NCBI RefSeq assembly: GCF_009649845.1
Contig: NZ_WJIE01000007.1
Location: 434,001 to 498,000 of the forward strand
DNA from: Polyangium spumosum
GTDB lineage: Bacteria > Myxococcota_A > Polyangia > Polyangiales > Polyangiaceae
Length of the DNA stretch: 64,000 bases
Direction: 5' to 3'
Shown: piece by piece, positions 53,410 through 61,347 of the stretch
Numbering within the stretch: position 1 is the first letter of the stretch
Layout of the letters: each line of letters starts with the position of its first letter
Translations under genes and position numbers: made by a program
Notes under the pieces: generated by a model
Seen by the model: the letters and a program-made list of their open reading frames with translations, nothing else
Told to the model about the DNA's origin: nothing
Databases searched by the model: none

Positions 53410-53958
53410 CTAATCGAGCGACAAGAGCCCCCGCCGCGCCGCGAGCAGGATCGCGCCCACGTGCACGCCGTGGATGATCTGCCCGCGCTCGATGGCGGGC
53501 ACGATTTCCTTCGGCTCCACCAGCGCCACGTGAATGTGCTCGGCCGGGTCCATCCGCTGCGCGGAGGCCAGGCGCGCGCCTCTCGCGAAGAAAAAATGGG
53601 CGCGGTTCGTGTGCCGGCTCGGCTCCGTGTTCGTCGTCAGGAGCGGCAGCCACGTCTCGGCGACGAAGCCCGTCTCCTCCTCGAGCTCGCGCCGCGCAGC
53701 TTGCTCAGCCGTCTCTCCCGCGTCGATCACCCCCGCCGGCAGCTCGCGGCTCACGCGCGCCGCCCCGTGCCGGTACTGATCCACGAAGACCACCTGCCCC
53801 GCCTCCGTCACCGCCAGCACCGAAGCCCAGTCCGGCGCCTCGATCACGTGAAACTCTTCGATCTCGCCGCCGTGCGGCAGGGCGATGCGCTGCTCGTGGA
53901 CCGTCAGCCATCGTCGAGCGACGATCGCGCGGCTCTGCGTCACGTTCCAGGGCTTCAT
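53410..53958 (-). CDS. Nudix hydrolase (ADP-ribose pyrophosphatase-like)
   Basis: 182 residues. The Nudix box is intact: Gly76, Glu82, Arg90-Glu91-Leu92 and the EEETG run. A preceding VFVDQYRHGAARVSRELPAG segment is typical of ADP-ribose/sugar-nucleotide hydrolases. The ATG at 53958 follows GAAGGG. Substrate not established. Its 3' end lies 25 bases past the end of the convergent lipoprotein gene. Confidence 0.88.
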   Translation of the reverse strand: MKPWNVTQSRAIVARRWLTVHEQRIALPHGGEIEEFHVIEAPDWASVLAVTEAGQVVFVDQYRHGAARVSRELPAGVIDAGETAEQAARRELEEETGFVAETWLPLLTTNTEPSRHTNRAHFFFARGARLASAQRMDPAEHIHVALVEPKEIVPAIERGQIIHGVHVGAILLAARRGLLSLD

Positions 53959-54240
53959 GCGCCCTTCCCTACCCCTCCTCCGTGACGCCTGCAAGCCCGC
54001 CCGCTCGCCTCCCCGACGTGGACCCGGGCACCTTCCTCTTCGTCCTCCGGGTTTTTCCTGAATATACACGATTCTAATGAAACCTTGGGGCTCCAAAGGA
54101 ATTTCGTTGGCATCGGCACCCTGAACGGTGAAATCGTGCGCTTGCATTGACGCGCGTGCTCGCATTCTGCTCTCTTGCGTCATCCACGATCAATGCCCCG
54201 GTGGCTCCGCCCTGGATGCGAGAGCCATGGAGGAAATGCG

Positions 54241-55482
54241 ATGAGCGCTTTTGGGTCGAAGAAAATCGGCTTTGCGGGCCGGTCCATGGTTGCATTCGTC
54301 CTCGTCTCCGGCGCGCTCGGCGCCGGCTGCGCCGGGGAGACGAGCGAGGAGATGATCGCCGATACGTACGCGAGCTTCGAGGAGTTCGAGGCGGCGACGT
54401 ACCGCGAGCCCGACACGGGCATCTACATCGTCGACGGCGACACCCCCGTCGACGACATCAAGAAGCTGCAAGAGTTTTACGAGACGCACGTTCGCCACGG
54501 CGCGCTCATCGTCCACCGCGCGGGCGGCCAGGACGCGAAGTGGGACGACGTGAAGAAGCTCGACCTCGAGTACTGCGTGAGCACGACCTTCGGGAACCGG
54601 TACAGCGCGGCCGTCCAGGCCATGCAGGCCGCGACGCTCGCCTGGGAGCAGGTCGCGAACGTCAAATTCAAGTACCTCTCCACCGAGGACGGGAACTGCA
54701 CCGCGTCGAACAACAACGTCCTCTTCGACGTGCGCCCCGTGAACTCGAACGGCCAGTACCTCGCGCGCGCGTTTTTCCCGGGCGACTCGCGCAGCAGCCG
54801 CAACGTGCTCATCGACAGCGGCGCGTTCCAGAACCAGGGACCGACGTCGCTCACCGGCATCCTGCGCCACGAGCTCGGCCACGTCCTCGGCTTCCGCCAC
54901 GAGCACACCCGCCCCGAGGCCGGGAAATGCTTCGAGGACAACCAGTGGCGCGAGCTCACCTCCTACGACGCGAAGTCGGTCATGCATTACCCGCAATGCA
55001 ATGGCACGGGCGACCAGACCCTGAGCCTGACCGAAAAGGACAAGCAGGGCGCCGTCCTGCTCTACGGCGCGCCCGGCGGCGCGCCCCCGGCCCCGGAGCC
55101 CGGTGATCCCGGCGGCGAGCCCGCTCCCGGTGATCCCGGCGGCGAGCCGGCCCCCGGCGATCCTCCGGCCCCCGGCGGCACGCCCTCCACGCAGACCTAC
55201 AGCGGCAACGTGAGCAAGAACCAGGTCGTGCAGATCGCGCCGCTCTCCGTGGCCGAAGGGACGACGTTCGAGGTCACGATGACCGGCAAGGGCGACCCCG
55301 ACCTCTACGTCCGCTTCGGCGCGCAGCCCTCGGCCAGCAAATGGGCATGCCGGCCCTACAAGACCGGCCCGAACGAGTCCTGCAGCTTGACCGTTCCGGC
55401 AGGACAAACGCAGGCGTTCATCGCCGTGCACGGCTACAGCTGGGGCCAGTACCAGCTCTCGGTGAATTACACGGCTCCCTGA
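54241..55482 (+). CDS. HEIGH-type zinc metalloprotease lipoprotein with pre-peptidase C-terminal domain
   Basis: 413 residues. The ATG at 54241 is fixed by GGAGGA 6 bases upstream. Lipobox LGAGC (Cys 30). The catalytic domain has the metzincin zinc motif HELGHVLGFRHE (210-221) and a Met-turn SVMHYP (Met 248), as in dual-action HEIGH peptidases (M57) of myxobacteria. A Pro/Gly linker made of duplicated 'PGDPGGEPA' units follows. The last ~95 residues (YSGNVSKNQVVQIA, GDPDLYVRFG, GYSWGQYQLSV) are a PPC domain, usually cut after secretion. Predatory or surface proteolysis is likely. Confidence 0.9.
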   Translation: MSAFGSKKIGFAGRSMVAFVLVSGALGAGCAGETSEEMIADTYASFEEFEAATYREPDTGIYIVDGDTPVDDIKKLQEFYETHVRHGALIVHRAGGQDAKWDDVKKLDLEYCVSTTFGNRYSAAVQAMQAATLAWEQVANVKFKYLSTEDGNCTASNNNVLFDVRPVNSNGQYLARAFFPGDSRSSRNVLIDSGAFQNQGPTSLTGILRHELGHVLGFRHEHTRPEAGKCFEDNQWRELTSYDAKSVMHYPQCNGTGDQTLSLTEKDKQGAVLLYGAPGGAPPAPEPGDPGGEPAPGDPGGEPAPGDPPAPGGTPSTQTYSGNVSKNQVVQIAPLSVAEGTTFEVTMTGKGDPDLYVRFGAQPSASKWACRPYKTGPNESCSLTVPAGQTQAFIAVHGYSWGQYQLSVNYTAP

Positions 55483-55588
55483 GCCTCACGCGACGAAGCC
55501 CGGCTCCGCTCCGCGCCCCCTCCCGCCGCGCGGAGCCGTCGCTTGTCCGGACGCGCCGGCCCGCCTCGCCGAAACGCGGACGAAGTCG

Positions 55589-55617
55589 TTGAACGGGACG
55601 GCGCGTTTCCGTACCAT
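55589..55617 (+). promoter_or_regulatory. Promoter of EGF/repeat lipoprotein gene
   Basis: TTGAAC (55589-55594), 17-base spacer, TACCAT (55612-55617). The predicted start gives a leader of about 35 bases before the ATG at 55659, which has GAGG at suitable distance. This gene is therefore not leaderless, unlike several neighbours. Confidence 0.5.
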
Positions 55618-55658
55618 CCCGCCCGCATCTCCCTCCCCTCCCTGTTCGAGGCGAATCG

Positions 55659-58600
55659 ATGAAACGCTCGGGATCCTTCTGGCCCCTCGTCGGGGTCTCT
55701 CTCCTCGTCACGTTCCAGGCCGGCTGCGGCGACGACAGCCCTCCGAACCCGCCGCCCACCGCGGACGCCGGGACCGACGCGGGCCCCGAATGCCCGCCCT
55801 CGCAGCAGCCGGACGGGCTCGGCGGTTGCGTCGACGATCCGACCGCCTGCACGCCCACCACCTGCGGCGGACATGGGACGTGCGACGATACGAGCGGCGC
55901 CCCGGTCTGCACCTGCGACCCCGGATACGCCGGTGAACATTGCGAGCCCTGCAGCCCCGGCACCCACGAGGAGAACGGGTCCTGCGTGCCCGACGCGACG
56001 TGTATGCCCACGACCTGCGGCGGACACGGCACGTGTATCGACACGGGCGGCGGCAACCTGAGCTGCACGTGTGATCCAGGCTGGGCTCCGCCGAACTGCG
56101 GGACGTGTGACGATACGATGGGGTATCACCCCGATGGCACGGGCGGCTGCACGCAGGATCCCTGCCTGCCGAACCCCTGCACCGACCCGAACAAGACCAC
56201 CTGCAGCGCGCCGAATGGAACGCCCGAGTGCGGCTGCGACGCCGGGTATCACGCGGAGGGAGACACCTGCGTCGTCGATCAGGTCTGCGTGGCCGATAGC
56301 TGCGGCGGGCACGGCGCCTGCTCGGACGCCGGCGGCATCGTCGTCTGCACCTGCGATCCGGGCCATACCGGCGCCACCTGCGCGGAGTGCGACGCGGGCG
56401 CGGGATATCACCCCGACGGCGCGGGCGGCTGCACGCAGGATCCCTGCTTGCCGAACCCGTGCGCCGAGCCCAACGAGACCATCTGCACGCCGAACGGCTC
56501 GCTCGCGGTCTGCAGCTGCGATCCCGGTTATCACGCCGACGGCCAGGGCGGCTGCACCGACGACCCCTGCAAGCCGAACCCCTGCATCGCCATGAACCAG
56601 GCGTGCAAGAACGAAGGCGGCGTGGCCGAATGTTACACGCCCGTCTGCGACGACGGAAACCCCTGCACGGACGATACGGTCGTCAATGGCGCGTGCACCT
56701 TCACGACGCTGCCGAACGGCGCGGCCTGCTCCACGACGCTTTGCTCGACCGGACAAACCTGCCAGGCAGGCGCCTGCACGGGCGGCGCGGCCGTGACGTG
56801 TGACGACGGAAACCCCTGCACCGTGGACAGTTGCAACGCGCTCGCGGGCTGCGCGAACACCGTCGACGACACCATCGTCCCGGATGACGGCGTCTTCTGC
56901 ACCACCGACGTCTGCCAGAACGGCGCGCCCAAACACACCACGACGAACGCGCTCTGCGACGACGACCTCTATTGCACGGGCGCCGAGAGCTGCGCGCCCT
57001 CGAACCCGAGCGCCGACGGCAACGGCTGCATCCACACGAACGTGCCTGCGCCGCCGCCCGCGCCCGGCCCCTGCGCCTCGTATGGCGCCTGCGACGAGGC
57101 CACGCAGAGCTTCCCGCTGGTCCCGAAGCCCGCGGGCAGCGCTTGCAACGACGGCATCGCCTGCACGCAGGGCGACACCTGCGACGCCGCCGGCCTCTGC
57201 AAGGGAACACCAAGCGCGAATTGCGGCGGCTCCCTCGATTGCTCGACGACCACGCCGATGCCCGATGGCATCGACGTCCCGATGGGCACCGTCTCCGGCG
57301 CCATCACGCTCGCGGGACAAGCGCTGCCCGCGAGCAGCTACTACGCCGGCGCCACGTTTTACCTGAAGGCCCGGGACACGGGCGCCCTCCACTCCGTGGC
57401 GTATTTCAACTACAGCGGCAGCGGCTACCAGCTCAATGGCCCCACCTGGACCGCGAGCTTCCTGCCCGGCGTCTACGACCTCTGGTACCGGAAAAACTAC
57501 GACAGCCAGTACAACACCGTCACCTCCACCAGCGTCGGCGATCCCAACCCGAACGGCATGCGGATCCTCCAGACGAACCTCCTCCTCGGCGCGGGCGCGA
57601 GCACGCTGAACATCGACGTCCCGATGGCCACGGTCTCCGGCGCGATCACGCTCGGGGGACAACCCTTGCCCGCGAGCAGCTATTATGCCGGCGCCTCGCT
57701 TTACCTCAAGGCCAAGGACACCGGCGCGCTCCACACCGTCGCCTCCTTCAACTACAGCGGCAGCGGCTACCAGCTCAATGGCCCCACCTGGACCGCGAGC
57801 CTCCTGCCCGGCGATTACGAGCTCTGGTACCGGAAAAACTACGACAGCCAGTACAACACCGTCACCGCCACCAGCAGCGGCGATCCCAACCCGAACGGCA
57901 TGCGCCGCCTGAGCTCGGCCGTCACGATCACGCCCGGCGCGAACACGTTGAACGTCGACATCCCCTTGGCCACGGTCTCCGGCACGATCACGCTCGGGGG
58001 ACAACCCTTGCCCGCGAGCAGTTATTATGCCGGCGCAGTGCTCGTCCTCAAAGCGAAGGACACCGGCGCCCTCCACACCGTCGCCTCCTTCAACTACAGC
58101 GGCAGCGGCTACCAGCTCAATGGCCCCACCTGGACCGCGAGCCTCCTGCCCGGCGATTACGAGCTCTGGTACCGCAAGAACTACGACAGCCAGTACAACA
58201 CCGTCACCGCCACCAGCAGCGGCGATCCCAACCCGAACGGCATGCGCCGCCTGAGCGCGAACGTCACCATCACGCCCGGCGCGAACACGCTGAACGTCGA
58301 CATCCCGGTGGCCACGGTCTCCGGTACGATCACCCTCGGGGGGCAGCCGCTGCCCGCGAGCAGTTATTACGCCGGCGCCGCGCTCGTCCTCAAGGCAAAA
58401 GACACCGGCGCCATCCATACCGTCGCCTCCTTCAATTACAGCGGCCGCGGCTACCAGCTCAATGGCCCCACCTGGACCGCGAGCCTCCTGCCCGGCGATT
58501 ACGAGCTCTGGTACCGCAAGAACTACGACAGCCAGTACAACACCGTCAACGCCACCAGCGTCGGCGATCCCAACCCGAACGGCATGCGCCGCCTGAGCTC

Positions 58601-59303
58601 GACCGTCACGATCACGCCCGGCGCGAACACGCTGAACGTCGACGTCCCCTTGGCCACGATCTCCGGCACGATCACGCTCGACGGACAGCCGCTGCCCGCG
58701 AGCAGCTATTATGCCGGCGCCGCGTTCGTCCTCAAGGCGAAGGACACCGGCGCCCTCCACACCGTCGCCTCCTTCAACTACAGCGGCAGCGGCTACCAGC
58801 TCAATGGCCCCACCTGGACCGCGAGCCTCCTGCCCGGCGATTACGAGCTCTGGTACCGCAAGAACTACGACAGCCAGTACAACACCGTCAACGCCACCAG
58901 CGTCGGCGATCCCAACCCGAACGGCATGCGGATCCTCGATCTCGACGTCACGATCACGCCCGGCAGCAACACGCTCGACATCGACGTGCCCATGACGAGC
59001 CTCTCGGCCCCGATCACGCTCGCAGGCGGACCGATCCCGCCGACGAGTTATTACGCCGGCGCCACGTTCATCCTGCGCGCGGTCGATACGGGCGCCCTGC
59101 ATTCCGTGGCCTACTTCAACTACAGCGGCAGCGGCTACCAGCTCAATGGCCCCACCTGGACCGCGAGCCTCCTTCCCGGCGTCTACGATCTCCTTTACCG
59201 AAAGAACTGGGACAGCCAGTACGACACGGTCAACGCCACCAGCGTCGGTGATCCCAACCCGAACGGCATGCGCAGGCTCGCGGCCTGTCTCGCCGTGCCT
59301 TGA
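55659..59303 (+). CDS. Large EGF-like lipoprotein with six 114-residue C-terminal repeats
   Basis: 1214 residues. Lipobox FQAGC (Cys 23). Residues ~45-320 hold EGF-like modules (CGGHGTCDDTSGAPVCTCDPGYAGEHC and similar), then Cys-rich 'CDDGNPCT' repeats to about 525. From about 539 six units of exactly 114 residues follow, each with TVSG.ITL.GQPLPASSYYAG, FNYSGSGYQLNGPTWTASLLPG and a YDSQYNTV...DPNPNGMR end. They resemble carboxypeptidase-regulatory/peptide-associated beta-sandwiches. Surface adhesion is inferred. DNA identity between units is very high, so the copy number is likely to vary between strains. Confidence 0.88.
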   Translation: MKRSGSFWPLVGVSLLVTFQAGCGDDSPPNPPPTADAGTDAGPECPPSQQPDGLGGCVDDPTACTPTTCGGHGTCDDTSGAPVCTCDPGYAGEHCEPCSPGTHEENGSCVPDATCMPTTCGGHGTCIDTGGGNLSCTCDPGWAPPNCGTCDDTMGYHPDGTGGCTQDPCLPNPCTDPNKTTCSAPNGTPECGCDAGYHAEGDTCVVDQVCVADSCGGHGACSDAGGIVVCTCDPGHTGATCAECDAGAGYHPDGAGGCTQDPCLPNPCAEPNETICTPNGSLAVCSCDPGYHADGQGGCTDDPCKPNPCIAMNQACKNEGGVAECYTPVCDDGNPCTDDTVVNGACTFTTLPNGAACSTTLCSTGQTCQAGACTGGAAVTCDDGNPCTVDSCNALAGCANTVDDTIVPDDGVFCTTDVCQNGAPKHTTTNALCDDDLYCTGAESCAPSNPSADGNGCIHTNVPAPPPAPGPCASYGACDEATQSFPLVPKPAGSACNDGIACTQGDTCDAAGLCKGTPSANCGGSLDCSTTTPMPDGIDVPMGTVSGAITLAGQALPASSYYAGATFYLKARDTGALHSVAYFNYSGSGYQLNGPTWTASFLPGVYDLWYRKNYDSQYNTVTSTSVGDPNPNGMRILQTNLLLGAGASTLNIDVPMATVSGAITLGGQPLPASSYYAGASLYLKAKDTGALHTVASFNYSGSGYQLNGPTWTASLLPGDYELWYRKNYDSQYNTVTATSSGDPNPNGMRRLSSAVTITPGANTLNVDIPLATVSGTITLGGQPLPASSYYAGAVLVLKAKDTGALHTVASFNYSGSGYQLNGPTWTASLLPGDYELWYRKNYDSQYNTVTATSSGDPNPNGMRRLSANVTITPGANTLNVDIPVATVSGTITLGGQPLPASSYYAGAALVLKAKDTGAIHTVASFNYSGRGYQLNGPTWTASLLPGDYELWYRKNYDSQYNTVNATSVGDPNPNGMRRLSSTVTITPGANTLNVDVPLATISGTITLDGQPLPASSYYAGAAFVLKAKDTGALHTVASFNYSGSGYQLNGPTWTASLLPGDYELWYRKNYDSQYNTVNATSVGDPNPNGMRILDLDVTITPGSNTLDIDVPMTSLSAPITLAGGPIPPTSYYAGATFILRAVDTGALHSVAYFNYSGSGYQLNGPTWTASLLPGVYDLLYRKNWDSQYDTVNATSVGDPNPNGMRRLAACLAVP
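57273..59300 (+). repeat. Six in-frame 342-bp tandem repeats
   Basis: The 'GAC' marking the ID/VD-P boundary recurs at 57273, 57615, 57957, 58299, 58641 and 58983, exactly 342 bases apart each time; the last unit is slightly shorter. Long stretches are identical between units, most strongly units 2-5, which suggests recent expansion or gene conversion. Confidence 0.95.
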
Positions 59304-59331
59304 AGCCACCTCGCCCCGTCCGTCCGCGCGG

Positions 59332-59360
59332 TTGACCGCGCCCCCGCCCTGGATTATCCC
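59332..59360 (+). promoter_or_regulatory. Promoter with 16-bp palindrome on the -35 box, leaderless arrangement
   Basis: TTGACC (59332-59337), 17-base spacer, TATCCC (59355-59360), then 6 bases to the ATG at 59367. The -35 box sits inside the perfect palindrome GCGCGGTTGACCGCGC (59326-59341), a possible operator or a terminator hairpin of the preceding gene. Confidence 0.45.
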
Positions 59361-59366
59361 CGCGCG

Positions 59367-60104
59367 ATGCGAACGCGCTCGGCCACGCTCCTCGCCCCCC
59401 TCTTTCTGCTCGTCGTCGCCTGCGGCGGCAGCCCCGCGCAAGATACGAAGACCGCCGCCGACGCGAACGGCAAGCCCCCGGAGTGCGAGGCGGTCGGCGC
59501 GCGGATGAAGGCCGTCGACGATCGACCGGCGGGCAAGGGCCCGGCCGAGGAAATGCGCTCGCTCGCGGGCGCCCTCGTCAAGCTCGCCGGCGAGCTGAAG
59601 AACGAGCCCATCGAGACGCCCGACCTCCGCACCGCCGTCGACGAGCTCGCCGCCGAGGCCGAGAGCTTCGGCGGCAAGGTGCAGGCGATGGGCGGGACGT
59701 TCGACGAGATGCAGCAGATCACCGTCGACCTCGGCGCCTGGGAGAAGAAGGTGACGGCCACGGCGAACGCCTTCGATCAGACCTGCGAGACCGGCCCGAA
59801 GGCCGAGTGCGAGACCATCGGCCGCGAGCTCCAGACGATCCCGCGCCTCGAAGGCGAGAAGTTCGCCGAGCACGCCGCGGCGCTCGAGACGTTCATCGCC
59901 GCGATGAAGAAGCTCCAGGTCAGGGACACGAAGGTCAAGTCGAGCCTCTCCGCCATGCTCGGCGCGCTCGAGGAGGGCGTGCCGTCGATGCGCAGGCTCT
60001 CGGCCCTGCTCGCCGAGCCGAAGAAGCTCGACCCCGCGGCCCAGGAGCTCAAGACGAAGGTGAACCGCGTCCGTACGATCTGCGGCTTGCCGCCGAAGGA
60101 GTGA
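59367..60104 (+). CDS. Helical lipoprotein
   Basis: 245 residues, lipobox LVVAC (Cys 19). The mature part is predicted as a long helical bundle with charged heptads (MRSLAGALVKLAGELKNEP, AAALETFIAAMKKLQVRD), few Cys (CETGPKAEC pair). No domain recognised. The start agrees with the leaderless promoter at 59332. Confidence 0.75.
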   Translation: MRTRSATLLAPLFLLVVACGGSPAQDTKTAADANGKPPECEAVGARMKAVDDRPAGKGPAEEMRSLAGALVKLAGELKNEPIETPDLRTAVDELAAEAESFGGKVQAMGGTFDEMQQITVDLGAWEKKVTATANAFDQTCETGPKAECETIGRELQTIPRLEGEKFAEHAAALETFIAAMKKLQVRDTKVKSSLSAMLGALEEGVPSMRRLSALLAEPKKLDPAAQELKTKVNRVRTICGLPPKE

Positions 60105-60132
60105 ACCTCCTCGATCCCTCGATCGGCCTTCG

Positions 60133-61347
60133 ATGTCCGCGCCCGCCCAAGCCCTCGGCGTGCCCGCGCCCGCGAAACCGTCCGGGCTCCGCGCCTTCTT
60201 CGCCCTCGATCTCCTCGACAACCGCTACCCGGCGCTCCACGGCCTGCGCGTCCTCGCGATCGTCAGCGTCGTGCAGTACCACGTCACCTGGATCTTCTGG
60301 GGTGAACAAGGCATCCCGCTCGATCGCTTCTTCGTCGATCGATCCCTCTCGATCTTCTTCGGGATGGATCTCTTCTTCCTGCTGAGCGGCTTCCTCATCG
60401 GCTCCATCCTGCTCCGCTCCTTGCAGAAGAGCGGCACCCAGGATCTGCGCCGCTTCTACCTGCGCCGCGTCCTGCGCACGTTCCCCTCGTACTACGTGGT
60501 GCTCACGATCCTCGCGCTCGCGCTCCCGCTCACGGCGACGCAACGCGCGCATCTGCCCTACGAATACGCCTACCTCACGAACTTCGTCTCGCTGCACCGG
60601 CCCGACATCATCATGTTCTGGGGCTGGTCGCTCTCGCTCGAGGAGCAGTTCTACCTCACGGTCCCGCTGCTCTTCTTCGTGCTCCACCGCCTCCGCGACG
60701 AGCGCGCGCGCTTCGGCCTGCTCGCCGCGTTGTTCTTCGTGGCGCTCGTGGTGCGCCTCGTCATCTTCTACCGCTACCGGCCGTGGAACGATTTCATCCT
60801 CTACGGCGCGCTCTACTTCCGCACGTACACGCGCTTCGACACGCTCGTCGCGGGCATCCTCCTCGCCTTCTTGCATCAGCGCCACGGCGAGGCCGTCGGC
60901 CGCTTCTTGTCGCGGCCTTTCCATCGCGCGCTGCTCGCGCTCCCGGCGCTCACGTGCCTCTGGTTGCTCCTGAACCCCGCGATGTTCGGCGAGGAGCACG
61001 TCCAGCTCGTGCACGTCTTCTGCTGGGGCACCGTGACGAGCCTCATGTACCTCTGCGCGCTGCCGCTCCTGCTCCACGGCGACGGATGGATCCACCGCGG
61101 CCTCTCGGCGCCCTTCTTCCGTCGCGCCGCGACGCTCGGTTACGGCGTCTACCTCGTGCACATCCCGATCATCGACCACGTCATCGTGCCCGCCGCGAAG
61201 GTCCTGCACGAGCGGCGCGTCCCGCACCTGCTCCTCTGGCCCGCGGCCCTCGTGGCCACGATGTTGCTCTCGTTTTTGATCGGCTACGTGATGCACGTGC
61301 TCATCGAGAAGCCTGCGCTCCGGCTCCGTGAGCGCTTCGCCGGCTAA
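60133..61347 (+). CDS. Acyltransferase 3 family membrane protein
   Basis: 404 residues with about ten transmembrane helices. Family features: early LHGLRVLAIVSVVQYH (His), RFYLRRVLRTFPSYYV, SLSLEEQFYL, and a late LGYGVYLVHIPIIDHVI. Members O-acylate sugars, peptidoglycan or antibiotics at the membrane (OatA, NodX, Mdm-type). The target is not indicated by the neighbours. The stop codon overlaps that of the convergent gene. Confidence 0.9.
   Translation: MSAPAQALGVPAPAKPSGLRAFFALDLLDNRYPALHGLRVLAIVSVVQYHVTWIFWGEQGIPLDRFFVDRSLSIFFGMDLFFLLSGFLIGSILLRSLQKSGTQDLRRFYLRRVLRTFPSYYVVLTILALALPLTATQRAHLPYEYAYLTNFVSLHRPDIIMFWGWSLSLEEQFYLTVPLLFFVLHRLRDERARFGLLAALFFVALVVRLVIFYRYRPWNDFILYGALYFRTYTRFDTLVAGILLAFLHQRHGEAVGRFLSRPFHRALLALPALTCLWLLLNPAMFGEEHVQLVHVFCWGTVTSLMYLCALPLLLHGDGWIHRGLSAPFFRRAATLGYGVYLVHIPIIDHVIVPAAKVLHERRVPHLLLWPAALVATMLLSFLIGYVMHVLIEKPALRLRERFAG

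Noticed and set aside
57273-59300. Considered as a CRISPR-like or mobile repeat array
   Set aside because: The unit is 342 bp, stays in one reading frame and encodes a folded domain; there are no spacers.
55467-60221. Minus-strand open frame of 1584 residues opposite the repeat lipoprotein, acyltransferase start and neighbouring genes
   Set aside because: It is repetitive only because the sense gene is repetitive. It spans several genes and lacks any signal peptide, motif or ribosome-binding site.
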